NCBI GenBank assembly: GCA_963575745.1 | Contig: CAUYUJ010012636.1 | Location: forward strand, 389,114 to 453,113 | From: Prorocentrum cordatum | Lineage: Eukaryota > Sar > Dinophyceae > Prorocentrales > Prorocentraceae | Length of the DNA stretch: 64,000 nucleotides | Reading direction: 5' to 3' | Shown: in pieces, positions 11,481-23,654 of the stretch | How positions within the stretch are numbered: position 1 is the first letter of the stretch | Layout: every line of letters starts with the position of its first letter | Position numbers and translations under genes: made by a program | The notes under the pieces: generated by a model | What the model was told of the DNA's origin: nothing | The model's input: only the letters and a program-made list of their open reading frames with translations | The model's database searches: none

Positions 11481-11947
11481 CGCTCTGGAGCGGAGTTGTC
11501 CTCATCCTAAGCCCGTCCGACCCTCTCGAGGGGCACCCAAGGTGGAGAGATCTCGAGCCGAAGTCGGCGACGCATCGTCGAGATCAGCGAAAGGCCCTCG
11601 ACGGCAAATCCGCACGATCCTGGGCGCGGTGGGGCACCCAGGCCTCCATCGGCGATGAGCGGCCGAGTGGGGGTCCTCCTCCGCCTCCTCCTCCTCCTCC
11701 TCCTCCTCCTCCCCATCCTCTTCCTCCTCCTCCTCCGCCTAGCCTGCCCCCTCTCACGTTGGCCCGGACCTCTGGGCGAAACGACGACGAACCAAAGCCA
11801 ATGCCGCCCCCCACCCCACACCATCCGTGCGTAAAAGCGGTACGCAGTGCACTTTCTGGCATAGCATTGCACAACGCGAGGGGACGCCCGCGGTCACTTT
11901 GAATTGTTTGTTGTTGAAGGGGACGGCGGGGGTGCAGCTCCATCCTT
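11481..11947. other. No recognisable gene; CTC tract at 11670-11745
   Basis: GC-rich sequence with one imperfect TCC tract. No motif in any frame. Confidence 0.55.
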
Positions 11948-13965
11948 ACTAACAAAAATGATAAGTGGACGCTGTGCAAAATCTTCGACCAAACGCGGAG
12001 CGCAACCGATTTGCATTGCCTCTTCTATGGGACATTGAATGTTCAATTGGGTGCAGGGAATGCCAGAATATCGCCTGGTGCGCGCGGGGCAACCATCTCC
12101 ATAAAAAACAGCACTACACCATACCATGTGATTGCGGGCGCACACAGCATACAGAATGCTGACAACCCCAGTACCACTTCGCGTTTGCTTTTGACAAGAA
12201 TTGTGCGGGGTCGGCATGCTTCCCGATGTGTCCGGTCACGTGTACTGGCGCACCTGGCACACACTGCAAGCGCCACGCACACGGCGCACCTGGCGCGGGT
12301 GGAGCACGTGGCACTCGTGGCCCATGAGAAATACGCGGCGCATTTGGCGCACCAGACGCGCGTGGCGATTGGGCCATCTGGCGCACCAGGCGCGCCTAGC
12401 ATGCTTGGGCCCATGGGGCGACTGCGCACCTGGTGCGCTCAGCGCACCTGGCACACGCGTGGTAACTCGCACGCGTCGCGAATCTGGTGTCTGTGTTGGG
12501 TCCACAAGGCTGTCCATCCCATGGAAGCCCTTCGCTATGCTGAGACCCGGATGCTGCCTGCGTGTGGCGGGAGGGCGGGTAGGAGTGAGCGAGACGGCTT
12601 CCGGACGTCTGTCGTGATACCTTCAACACCCCTCCCCCTCCCCAAACATCCGACAAAAAATACAGCAAATGCACCGGCGGCAAAAACTGGTTATGCTCGG
12701 GCTCCCCGCGATCACGTCGTACCGTTTTTGACCGGAACTTTCGCGCAGGCCCAACATTCGTGTCCAAAACAAATGCGGACCATGTAAGCGGACGCTGCAG
12801 TAAAATACTGGACCATGCGCGGGCGCCCCGCGATCGGTTTGCCTTGCTATCTGACCAAGATAGTGGGGATGATCGCACATTGTGTAGAGTGTGCAGGCCC
12901 GCCACCCCCATCATAAACCAATGCACTGTGATCGCGGGTGCACACACCATACACCGTGCTGACCATCTGGCCGCCACTTCGCATTGGCTTTGACGAGGGT
13001 GGTGAGGGGTTGGCATGATTTCCGACGTGTGCGGTCGCGCGTGCTGGTGCGCATGGCAAACTCTACGCGCGCCGCGCACGCGGCGCACTTGGCGCGGTGG
13101 ACCACGTGACATAGTTGGCGTAGGTGGACCATTTGGAGCACCAAGCGCGCCTGACGCACTTGGGCCCCTGGAGCGTTTGGCGCACATGGCACGCACGGCG
13201 CACCCAGCGAGCGTCACGTTCGTGGCGCATGGGCTCCCAATTGCTGTCCATCCAACGGCGGCCCCTGGAAATGTCGAGACTTCTGTGTTACTGACGTGGT
13301 GTGAGAAAGGAGGTGGGAGTGAGCGAAACGGTTCGAGGCTGTCTTTCTGAGTGCCTTCATCATTGCTCCAAATAAAAAAAACAGCCCCTCCCCTTCAAGG
13401 TATTGGACCATTCGCGTGGTTTGCGCGAGCAATTTGCAGTGTTGGTTGACTGGGGTGGCGAGGCGCTCGCATATCATCTGGTGCGTGCGGGTCCACCATC
13501 CTTGTGAACAACAAATGAAATGTGTTTGTAAGTGCACGTACCATACCCCATGACGACTCCGCCGTCACTTCGCATTGTTTTTGACAAGGATTGTGCGGGG
13601 TCGGCATGTTTCCCAATGCGTGCGGTCACGTGCACTGGCGCACCTGGCACACACTGCGCGCGCCGCGCACGCGGCGCACCTGGCGCGGGTGGAGCACGTG
13701 GCACTCGTGGCCCAGGAGAAGTACGTGGCGCATTTGGCGCACCAGACGCGCCTGGCATGCTTGGGTCAATGGGGGGCCTACCGCACCTGGTGCGCGTGGA
13801 GCACCTGGCGCGCGCGGCAGCGTCACGCACCGGGCGCCTGGTTTGGGGTTCACGGTCGACGGTGGTTGTCCATGCAATGGGGGCCGTTGCCAATGCTGAG
13901 ACTCGGCTGCTGCTCCTGTGGGAGGGCGTGTGGCAGTGAGCGAGATGGCCAGCCTTCGGGAGGTA
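11948..13965. repeat. Diverged tandem array of three long units rich in GGCGCACC
   Basis: Three units share ordered landmarks: GGACGCTGTGCAAAAT-type starts (about 11965, 12790, 13380), an ATTTGCATTGCC-type block, TTGACAAGGATTGTGCGGGG-type blocks (about 12189, 12990, 13577), a GC-rich core with many CTGGCGCAC/GCGCACCTGG words, and GGGAGTGAGCGAGACGG-type ends (about 12577, 13315, 13930). Spacing is about 0.8 kb, then 0.6 kb. Frames on both strands are open through the core because of the short repeats and look non-coding. Confidence 0.72.
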
Positions 13966-14219
13966 GCTTGACCGCTCCCTCTCGTCCCTCCCCTATGGTC
14001 GGGACAAGGTTTTGCGTGGGGTTCGGGGCCTGGAATATGGCAATGATATTGCCTTCGCAACCGCCAACACGCACAGCATAGTGAGCATGATTCAGGAGGG
14101 GTCCGTGAGCGTGAGCCGTTGAACAGACGATGTACGCTATGCTTCGGGCAAAGGTCCACATGCCATCGCGTATATTGTATCCACGCGCGGCCCCTATGCG
14201 GAACTGATGTCTCAGGACC
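13966..14219. other. Unassigned spacer
   Basis: No repeat or gene recognised. Confidence 0.5.
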
Positions 14220-14234
14220 TCAGGAGGCGGTGGA

Positions 14235-14400
14235 TGCTCGAATGGAAGTATATATGTGGAGCCAAATGGAGATCAATGGAGTGATATGGTGACATACGGA
14301 GTCCACTGAAGTCCGATGGAGCCCAATGGAGTCCAATAGAGACCAATAAAGTCCGATGGAGTCCACCGGAGTCGTCCGGATACCAATGGGATCCAACTGT
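14235..14400. repeat. Decamer minisatellite TGGAGTCCAA
   Basis: Degenerate tandem copies of GGAGTCCAAT/GGAGTCCACT. The same unit forms a second array at 16010-16480. Confidence 0.85.
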
Positions 14401-14509
14401 ACATCATATTGCAGAAGCTGACACACGACATATGCAAGTGGTTAACGTGATGCTTGAATGCGTAGAAACATGTGTCGACTGACCTATCTATACGGGCTGG
14501 AATTACATT

Positions 14510-14775
14510 CGCATTTCCCGCGGGACAACCGCGAAACGACCCACGGGACGACCACGGAACAACCCAATGGGCAGCCACGGGACAACCTCAGGACCACGGG
14601 GCAACCACCAGGCCAACCACGGCAGAACCCACGCAACAACCCACGGGACAATCCATGGGACAACCACGGAACAACCCAATAGACAACAACAAGAAACCTA
14701 AAGCGACAACCCACGGGACAACCCGCTTGACAACCCAAAGGACAACCCCCGGGACAACCCCGGGTGCGACCGCGA
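14510..14775. repeat. 10-12-bp minisatellite CACGGGACAACC
   Basis: More than 15 degenerate copies of CCACGGGACAAC/CCACGGAACAACC in head-to-tail order. Confidence 0.88.
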
Positions 14776-15535
14776 GACTGGCGGGCAGGAACATGCTGCC
14801 CGACTTGGTCCAAGACGCTGTACCATCGGCCTTGCGGAACTTCGCTTCGCCCGCACGCATACGAGCCGAAACCTAAACCAGTCTCCAGGTTGGGGCCACT
14901 ACGTGCTCACACGCCCCACCTCCGATTGCCAATGCCTTGAGGACGAAACCACCAGGTCCATGCGACATGGGGCGGAGCAACCGCGGCCAAGGATTTGCAG
15001 ACAGCGAGAAGGATCCAAAGGACGGTCAACAGCAGTTGCAAGTATTCGGGCCAACGTGGTTCTCAGCTCGTCGGGTCGAGGAGCCAAATTCGCAACAACC
15101 ATTACGTAGCCTGGGCGCCAATCGGGCACCCTATTGGCTAAAACAAACATGTGGAGAAATCACTGCAGAAGCCGAACTTCTCCCCAACACACGTCAGCTA
15201 GACAGCTGCGTGCCAACCAGCCTGTTCGGCAAATAGACTCCTGATGACCAATCCGCTCCCGTGGCTCCCTCTGCCGCTCTTCCCGCCGCCCTCCTCCCCA
15301 GCCTCCCTCCTCCCTCTTCACTCCCGGCGTTGCTCTGGCTCGAGATGATCTGGCAATTTACTCAGGCACGGCGCTCCCGCATGAGACTTCCTTGCAGATG
15401 CCTGAAACTTTTCTCTACTAATGGCCCCTTGGCGCCTGGAACCCCTGCTGGAGCAGAATTCCGATGACAGCCGCAATTAGAAAACTCGTTTATGGCCAGC
15501 CCTCGTCTGCCTCCTCCCTCCTCCCTCTCGGAATC
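14776..15535. other. No recognisable gene
   Basis: Mixed-composition sequence with a short CCTCCC-rich stretch at about 15260-15330. No motif-bearing frame. Confidence 0.55.
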
Positions 15536-15995
15536 AGCTGCGAGGATGTCTCGGGCGCAAAGGGCCGGCATCACCTCGCGCGCGGCATCACCGATGCCCA
15601 GAGCTACAAGGATGTTGCAGGCGAGAGGGGCAGGATCACGTCTCGCGCGTCCTCTCGGAACCCAGACAGAGTTGCGAAGTGTCTTGGGCGCAACGGGCTG
15701 GACCACCTCAAGCCCGGCCATCTTGGAAGGCATCGATGCGAGGGTATCTCGAGCGAAACGGGCTAGACCACCTTCCGCGCGGCATCTCGGAGCCCAGAAT
15801 TGCGAGCATGTCTTGGGCGAAACGGGCCCGACCACCTCAATCCCAGCCATTTTGGACACGGACCAAACCACCTCGGTCCCAGCCATCTCGGAAAGCACAG
15901 TTGCAAGGATGTCTCAGGCGAAACGGACCAGACCAAGCCCAGAGTTGCGAGGATGTATTAGGCGCAACGGGCCAGACCACCTCGCGCGCGGAATG
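15536..15995. repeat. About 70-bp tandem repeat, six to seven degenerate copies
   Basis: Each unit has GTTGCGAGGATGTCT, then GGGCGAAACGGGC, then AGACCACCTCGCGC, then GGCATCTCGGAACCCAGA. Units vary from about 45 to 75 bp, and the last ones are partly deleted. Confidence 0.8.
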
Positions 15996-16009
15996 AACTC
16001 ATACGGGCA

Positions 16010-16480
16010 TTCAATAGAATCCCCTGGGCGTCTCCATTGGATCCAATGCGTATTCCATCGAAGTCCTATGGAGCCCATCGGAGTCTGCTAGAGCCTAATG
16101 GAGCCCAATGGAGCCGAATGGGGCTGAGTCCAATGGGGTCCTGAGGATCCCAATGGATTGAGTCCGAGTCCAACAGAGTCCAACGGAGCTCAATGAAGTC
16201 CAATGCAGTCAAATGAAGACGAATAGAGAGCCATGGAGCCCTTTGGACTCAAAATGAGCAAAATGGAGACCAGGGGACACCAATGGAATCCAGTGGAGTC
16301 CAATTGAGCCCGCTGGTGCCAGGTGGAATCCAGTGGGGTCTAATGGAGTCATCTGGGATCCAGAAGTGCTCAAATGAGTCCTGTGGGATCCAGTGGAGTC
16401 CTGCGGAGTCAGGTGGAGTTCAATCGTGCCCACGGGTGTAGAAAGAATCCTCTGCCGTGTACTGCAGTCCGATTGAATTC
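16010..16480. repeat. Decamer minisatellite TGGAGTCCAA, second array
   Basis: GGAGTCCAATGGAG-type words repeat with many substitutions, with the same unit as 14235-14400. It directly follows the 70-bp repeats. Confidence 0.85.
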
Positions 16481-18454
16481 TCCATCGCTGAGATCGACAG
16501 ATCATCAACTTCGACGAGTCTGCGCTCATGGCTCAGCAACGGCACGGCGCGTATGTCACAGAAGCTCGATGGAGTCCATGGAATCAGCTACGGCAGGTTC
16601 ATGTCGTGACGACCCTGGCGTTGGTTTCTGACACCGCGTCGATCGTTCAACATTGAATGATCGGCGGCTTTCTGATCGCCCGATCGTTCCATGTAGGCCC
16701 ATTCTGGGCCACTGACGGCGTTCAACCTTGAACGCCCGCGGCGGGGTCGCCGCCGGTCGACACGACGCGAACCCACCCTGCTCACAATCCCATGGAGCCC
16801 AGCGGAGTCCTACTCTCGGGCCCCGTGAGGGTCCAACAACACCCCGCGCTGCGCTGCCGCCGCGCTCCGAGACGGCGCGAACCTGCCGCACTCCTCCTCG
16901 GATGTCCGGGGGTGCGGGGAGGCCGATTTCGGGTCGCGCTCCTTCATGGAAGCCTGTTTGCGTCGGCGGCTGGGAAGAATAACTGCGCTGGCGATGAGCT
17001 ACCTGAACGGGGGTGCCGTTGTAGCGAATTGTGTCACCATGCAGGAGGGAGGGGAAGAAGCAGCGGAGGCGGACGAAAGAGGGGCGGTGCTTCGTGGAAA
17101 CAGAAGGTTCCCAGACAGACCCGACAGAATTATGTTGGTTTCTCTGTTCTGCCAACTCCAGCACACGCGTCCCCCCTTCTTGTCACTGGCACGCGGACGG
17201 ACAAGGCAGTCGTCAGCTGAAACGTTCCCTCGGTCCTGTTGGGCCGCCCTGACCCTCCCCTTCGGAGGCCTCCCGAGGCATCTTGGGACTCCTAGAGACC
17301 TCCAGAGACCCCTGGAGACGCCCACGGGTGCGAACACTGCGGGCGCGAATGCTCTCGCAGTCTCCTGCCCAATGCTCTTCCTCCTCCTACAGTGGAGGCC
17401 CGACCACAACAAACCTTCCACAAGACACCCAACACTGAGACCCAGGGCGTCCACTGACTACTGGTGTGGGAACGTCTCGCGCTCCATGGCAAACCATCGA
17501 AACCCAAGAAGCCCAGGGCACCCTGGAGGCAAGCAGGGTGTTTCTTGGCATGGGCCTGCACTGAACCCAATGCTCTTCCTCCTCCTGCGTCCTCTGAGCG
17601 GACGGCAAAGAAGATCGCGCTGCAACTCTTCATCGGTGCACCCGGGGCGCTAGGGGGGGAAGGAACCAGCACTCCCTCCGACCCCCCCCCCCACCGTTGC
17701 CATCGCTCGGACGTCCATTCCCCGTGCATTTTGTTCTGTTACTCGAGTGTGTTTTTTGCGGCAAGAGAATCCAGGATGCTCCTCGAAGGTCCTCGCCGGG
17801 AAAAAAGATGCACTCGTCCGAGCAATACCAAGCCCCTGGCGCGAACGGCCGAGCGACCCAGAACGCGTGACGCTTTGGCGGCACGGCCCGCCGCCGCCGA
17901 AATCCTCGGGTCGAAGGCAGGCCGCGCCATGAGTGGCTCTCTCGGGTGGACGGCAGCGCGGGGGCAGCAAGCGTCAGGCGACCGAGGACTGCAGGAGAGT
18001 CAGAGCGTGAATTACCTCCCCCGCTTTCGCTTCCAGGCAAAACCAAGCCATACCACGCGCCTCCTCGTCAAGCGTCCTGACCAGTACAGGCCGCAATTTG
18101 GCATTGTTTGGTATCTCTTGGAAGCGAGGGTGGTCAAAAGCGAGGTAGGTTTGTTTTCCCCCGAGAGAGAGGCGCCCTGGAGGGGCCCTGAACGCCCCCC
18201 CCCGCTCCGAGAAGAACTTCACGCTGTTCACCAGCCCCTGGGGCTTCGCCCTGGGCGCGGCGGCGCGGGGCCGCCGCAGGAGCGCGGCGGCGGCGCGGGG
18301 CGGCCCCGTGCGGGCCCCAGCCGCTCCCGCCCGGCGGCTGCGCCTCTGCCGCTCGCGCTCCCGCCGCGGCGGCAGAGGGCCATAACGGTCATCACGGCCG
18401 CTGGTGGGAATCATGGCGCCCTTGGGCGAGAACTGACGGGGGGCGATCCATGAA
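16481..18454. other. No recognisable gene
   Basis: GC-rich sequence. AATGCTCTTCCTCCTCCT occurs twice (about 17371 and 17569), suggesting a local duplication of about 200 bp. The frames on both strands, up to 329 codons, have no family motif and show no coding bias that I can judge by eye. Confidence 0.5.
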
Positions 18455-18600
18455 ACGGGGGGGGGGGGGGAGAAACCCTTTTCGGGCCCCAGAGGCTTGG
18501 GGCCCCAGTGGGCCCCTTTCAGGAGCCCTGAGGGGGCCCTTTTCTGCAGCCCTCGCTGCCCCCCCACTCATCGCTCACCCATTGCGCGCCCCTCAACGCC
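18455..18600. repeat. Dispersed GGGCCC-rich repeat, copy 1
   Basis: A G run, several GGGCCCC words, TGCAGCCCTCGCTGCCCCCC and ATTGCGCGCCCCTCAA. The same order recurs at 58800-58932 with GGCAGCCCTCGCTTCCCC and ATTGCGCGCCTCCCAA. Confidence 0.6.
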
Positions 18601-19355
18601 CCGTCCCTGTCAATGCCCGGGGTCCCCTTGACTCCCGAGCTTCGCACCGTCCTCCCTCGCTCGCTCTTATTGTACATGTTCCCTCCCCCCTCATGTCTCT
18701 CATCCTCAATCCAAATCGTGGTGCCACGGGAAGCAAAGAAATATGGGCCCTGGTCAGGCGCAGCGGCCTTGATCTAGCGAGTTCCCAATGCCACGTCTCC
18801 CCACGCACCTCAACATACTTCACATCCGTCCCGTCCAGTCACACCCTCCCCTGTCTTACCCTCCAGCCCATCCCGCCATGTGTCCGCTCATCCCCTGCTC
18901 CCCTCCTGTCCTATCTCCCCCCCCTGCTCCTCTCCTCCCACTCCTCTCCCCCGCCTGTGGTCCTACCTACTCTCAGCGGCTCCTCGTCCCCTTCCACCTC
19001 GAAGCTGGAGGACAGCGCCAAGCAACGCCGAGCAAAGCAAAGAAATGCCACGCAGGGCCAAGCAAGGCCACGCAATGCCAAGAAATCTGCCGACCCAGTC
19101 GAACAGTCGCCGCCCAGAATGCTGGGCTGGCACGGGGGCGGGACTTGCCGCAGGCACCTGGATCCGCCGCCCCCTGCTTGCAGGGGTGCACGGCGTGCTG
19201 GACGTTTCAGGTTTTGGTTTTGGTTCTTTTTCCAAAAGAACTTCCCAGTGGGCTCCGGCAGAACCCGCCGGCCACCCGGAATTTCCCCAAACGTGCTCAA
19301 CGACCGCAAAAAATCCTCCAAGAACGGCCGTTTCGCTCGGGACATCCTCAAAAAA
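18601..19355. other. No recognisable gene
   Basis: CTCC-rich segments (about 18850-18960), a short AAGCAATGCC/AAGCAAAGC repeat (about 19018-19085) and mixed sequence. Confidence 0.5.
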
Positions 19356-19359
19356 TCGC

Positions 19360-20090
19360 GAAGATGGCCCAAGATGGCCTCCAAGTCCGCCCGAGATGGT
19401 CCAAGACGGCCTCCAAAACGGCCCAAGAGAGTCCAAGACGGCCCAAGACGGCCCAAGAGGCCCCCCAGAGGCCTCCCAGACGGCCCAAGAGGCCTCCAAG
19501 AGGTCCTCCAGGAGAGTCCGAAGAGGCCAAAATCATTGATTTTCCCTTGGTTTTTGAAGGATTTTGGCATTTGCGCCTTTTCGGCTCTCCGACGGCTCAA
19601 GACGGCCCAAGAAGCCCCCAAGATCGCCCAAGAGGCCCCCAAGAGAGCCCCATGATGGCCCAAGTGGCCTCCAAGATGGCCCCTAGAGGGCCCCAAGAGG
19701 GCCCAAGAGGCCTCCAACACGCCCAAGATGGCCTCCAAGACGCCCAAGATGGCCTCCAAGACGGCCCTGGAGCGCCCCAAGAGGGTCCCCCGTTGGCCCA
19801 GAAAGGCCCCCAAAACGGCTCCCGACGGCGTCAGACGTGCCAGGAACCCACCAAGATGGCCGAAGTTGGCTCGAAGCTGGCCCAAAAGGGCCCAAGAGGC
19901 CCCCAAGAGGGCCTCCAGGAAGGCCAAAAGATGCCAAAATCACTGATTTTCCTAAGGTTTTTGATGGATTTGGGCATTTCCCTTTTTTCGGCCTTCCGAC
20001 GGCCCGAGACGGCCCAAGAGCCCCCAAAGATCGCCGAAAGATCGCCCAAGAGGCCTCCAAGACGGCGACGATGACCATCAAGACGCCCAC
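19360..20090. repeat. 11-bp minisatellite CCAAGACGGCC with a 390-bp higher-order duplication
   Basis: Dozens of CCAAGATGGCC/CCAAGAGGCCC units. An AT-richer insert (CCAAAATCATTGATTTTCC, then GGATTTTGGCATTT and TTTTCGGC) occurs at about 19528-19590 and again at about 19935-20000, so a block of about 400 bp containing both parts was duplicated. The same 11-bp unit occurs at 33480, 43600 and 60895. Confidence 0.85.
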
Positions 20091-20484
20091 GTGTTCCCCG
20101 AAGGCTTTCCAAACCGATTCGGGGAACACATGGTCCGATGGCTTGGCAGGTCTGGCCTCAACGTTCGGCCACATAGGCGCTTCCACAAAGGCAGGGGGCG
20201 GCGGTGATTCGCCGTAGGCGTCTTCGATACACAAAATCCTGGCAAACAAAACGACGTCGAGGGTCTGGGCCTCCGGGCATCACTGGAAGACCCCGGAGCC
20301 CCAGGAAGGGCCAAGACTGCCTGGAAGCCTCCCTCCATCTTCCACCTGCCCCTCTCCCCCTCTCCCCCTCTCCCTGCCCTGCCCTGCCCTCCCCCGCCCA
20401 CACCGCCCCCCCAACCCTCCCCCGCGGCGCTTCTGTATGCGGATCCGCGTCATCGCGTCTCCCTGCCGGATCTCCTGGCTGGTG
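20091..20484. other. No recognisable gene
   Basis: Mixed sequence with CCCTCTCC/CCCTGCCCTGCC repeats at about 20345-20395. Confidence 0.5.
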
Positions 20485-20632
20485 CGAGGAGGAGGAGGAG
20501 GAGGGGGAGGAGCAGGAGGAGGAGGAGCAGGAGGAGGAGCAGGAGGAGGAGGAGGAGGAGGAGGATGAGGACGACGACGACGACGAGGAGGAGGAGCAGG
20601 AGGAGGAGGAGGAGGAGCCACTCTGGCGCCCG
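20485..20632 (-). repeat. GGA tract (TCC on the minus strand)
   Basis: Imperfect GAGGAGGAGCAG repeats with a short GACGACGAC block. Confidence 0.93.
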
Positions 20633-21428
20633 GGGGGCGGGCAGAGGGTCGAAGGTCGAGGCTCGAAGGCAGAGGAGCGAAGCTCAGGCAGGCGGCAGGT
20701 CGGCTCTGATGCGTGCAGGATGGGCACAGGCAGGTTGACAGGTTGCGTGGATCTGCGCGGCGCGAGGAACCGCCGATCCTTCGGTGCGTGGAAGGCGCGG
20801 TTGTCGTCGTCCTGGTCGTCGTCCTCGTCGTCGTCGTAACGTCCTTGGAAGTCGAAGCACAGGGGGAAGGAACGTCGTACTTAGATCGCACGGAATCGGG
20901 GGGGCAGAACGGGTTCGGAAGGAGATGCGGGGGAAGGGGGGTCCCGGGGGGCCCAAGGGGGGGTCGCCAGCTGGGGTCCTGGGGAGGTCCCGCCTTCATA
21001 GTCCGCGGCACCAGCCGTCGATGCGCAAGCTGTCCCCCACGGCATACATTTTTGGAATCGCACGCCCACGACTCCTGACGAACGACAATCAAGGCAACGC
21101 TACGACCGACCTCTGGGCGGGCGAAGGAGGGAGGCGGAGAAGGAGAATGGGGAGAGAACGGGGAAAAATGCCGAAGGCACGGGTAGAGTGGTGAGGAAGG
21201 AGGACCACGACGAGGAACTCGCCGAGGGAGGAAAGAAGGCAGCAGGAGAAGTGTGAGATGAGGTGGATTACACATGTTACAGCCATCGCGTAGCGATAGT
21301 GCACATTCGAGCAACGCACCCTGACCTTGAAAACCAGCGGGAGGAAAAGCAACGCGAGGCGCCCGAACTGGAGGAAAATCTTCACGCAGACTGCATGCGA
21401 CCGCTGTGAAAGCCGTAGCGCCCATTAG
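20633..21428. other. No recognisable gene
   Basis: GC-rich sequence with a TCGTCGTCC cluster at about 20797-20838. No motif. Confidence 0.5.
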
Positions 21429-21456
21429 ACTGCGACACACACACACACACACACAC
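21429..21456. repeat. AC dinucleotide repeat
   Basis: CACACACAC run of about 26 bp. Confidence 0.95.
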
Positions 21457-23654
21457 CGCCACCACCATAAACAAACAGAACACACCAGAGCACAGCGAGT
21501 TAGGTGAATGATGCGTTGAAACTGAAGGAAGGCCTTCACCTTCTTAATCCAAGATAAGAACCTCATGTACCTCAGAAACTTCCCCGCACGAGCAGATGTC
21601 AGGGGGACGTAAGACCTGGGTACAGGGGACTCGGAAATCCCCGACGAGGTCGTCAAAAAAATGACGAGGCCGAGCCTGCATTTTGACGAGGCCTCCCGCT
21701 GCAGACATCCCACGAAACTCCTCCTCGTCAAAATCCGAGGCGCGGTCGTCAAAAAACGATGGCGAACCCGAGTCCTGGCAAACCCGGGTCTTACGCTCCC
21801 CCGAAGATGGCAACCAGAACGTAAAATGAATTACGCGAGGGGGGGCGCAGCCGACAGGAGGAAAGATCAAGCCCACGGAGAATGTCCAGGCATGTGCGAA
21901 GCCGCGGCGCCACGTCCACATATCGTGAACAAGACACCTCCAACACCACCAACGCGCGCCAATGCCAAACTTACGAGCACGACGTGGCACGAAGCACGAT
22001 ACTGAAAACTTTTGGAAGCTTTGGACCAAGCACGTAAGGAATATCTGCCCGCCTCCTGATACGCCCAGTGCCACGAGGGACCGAAAAAGCAGATGGAAAC
22101 CAAGTGCGAAGCACCACCAAATACAAACTGCAATACTCCCCAAGCGGGGATGGGAGATGCCGGCGCTGTAAGCGGTAATGCCTGACCCCAGCTGGACGCG
22201 GCACAGATAAGAGAGGTACACTCCCCTTGCAGCGGTGGGGGGATACCCGCACTGAAGCTGAATGGACCAGGCCAGGCCCCAGCGTTGAGGCTGATGGTAA
22301 GCTGCACCCACCACTAGACGACGAGAATCTGCACCCCGCCTGGCCGCCACAGTGCATGCTACCACTCTTTACTTTATGAAGCAAGCTTCATAAGCGAAGT
22401 GCAATGTGGCAGAGCACACTGAAATACAGCAAATGTGATACAAAACAACAGCAGATAAAAGTAAACCAGAATGCACGATAACAAACTCCTGCTGAACATT
22501 ATACTTGAATTCGCCCATTCTTGCCATCCCCCACCAACAACCTCCGACAAATGCGAAAAGGAGTATGCAAGATTATGTGGTGGGAGCCCCTCAAGCGCCA
22601 CGCGAAGGCAATGGGCTGGGCACCCCATAGCTAGCTCGAGCCCCGAGGCGTACGATGCCTTGGGCCGCCCGTGCTTGAGGGGAAGACGAGGTAGATGAGA
22701 AAGCAGGAGGAAGCGAGAGGAAAAAGAAGGGGGAGGAAGAGGAGAGCAATACATGTTCTCGACTTCCTGACAACACCGCCAACAACCGCTGGACAGTCGG
22801 TGATCCTCCGCCGGCTGCGACGGCCATTGGCCCACCGCAGAGGCGGAGACAAGGGGCGAGGAATTGGTAAACATCGGGCCTTCTACAGACATACGCAGAA
22901 CAAGATGTGGAGCCTTCTCTTGCGCAGCTCGCAGCGACCCCCCAGGGGCAATACGGGGCGCGGCCCCGACTGCGCCATACGCCGAGCGCTTGCCTGGCTC
23001 CGACTTCCCTGGGCGACTGCCCCACGAGGTGGTGTGCGCGCCGCCCCCCCCCCCCCCCCATGGTGAGTCGCCCGCCGTCCTCCCGCTCAGGAGGAACCCA
23101 TCCCCCAAGGTAGGCCCCCTTTGTTCCTCAAGCGACTGTGCACCGATCGGGTGCCTCCTCCCGCGCGCTGCCCCCGAAAGTGGCATGTCTCTCTCCTCGC
23201 CCTGCGTCATGACCTGGCTGCCGCGTCCACCCCTGGAGGTGGCTTCTCTTGCTCGTCCCCTGGCTGGAGCGTCCACCCTCAAGGTGGGTGCCCCCCGCAG
23301 AAGGACGTGCACCGACGAGGTGCGGCTGTGCCGGTGACGTGCTGGAGGTGCCCGGGTGGAGCTGCCAGCCGGCCGTGCTGCGCGCCTGCTGCTGCCCTTC
23401 GCGCCGCCCCCCCGCTGCGGCATCGACAGCCTGCACCGCCTCTTGCCGGGCCGCCCGCCCCGCTGCTCTTGCAGCTGGGCGCCCCTGCCTGGCCAGCCCT
23501 GCGGCCGGGCGCCCCTGCGATGCGCGCGCCAGCCGGGCCGGTGGCTCCTCCCCTCACCCTGCTCCTGCCGCCCACCGCCGCCGTGGCGATCCCTGGCGTT
23601 GGCGGGTGGATCCTCCCTGGCGTTTGCGAGTGGCGATTCCTGGCGTTGAGGGCG
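21457..23654. other. No recognisable gene; GACGAGG/CGTCAAAA motif cluster
   Basis: 21635-21770 has four occurrences of a TCGTCAAAA-type word (two near 21650-21660, one near 21728, one near 21748) with GACGAGG words. The remainder contains long open frames on the minus strand (273 and 349 codons) with no known motif; I do not call them genes. A C18 run lies at 23043-23060. The stretch 23330-23640 is very GC-rich with TGGCGATCCCTGGCGTT-type direct repeats just before the next repeat copy. Confidence 0.5.

Noticed and set aside
15536-15995. CRISPR-like array
   Set aside because: Repeat units are long, degenerate and without unique spacers of constant length, and the genome is eukaryotic.
18911-20249. 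Overlapping 190-430 codon frames with PRRPKTAQ or LGGLLGALG repeats
   Set aside because: They follow the 11-bp minisatellite through all frames; no domain present.
21544-22365. 273-codon minus-strand frame
   Set aside because: No motif and no supporting repeat or homology signal. It lies in a stretch of moderate GC where long frames can occur by chance.
22374-23423. 349-codon minus-strand frame with a hydrophobic C-terminal segment
   Set aside because: Low-complexity Arg/Ser/Gly content and no recognised domain. The hydrophobic end alone is weak evidence.
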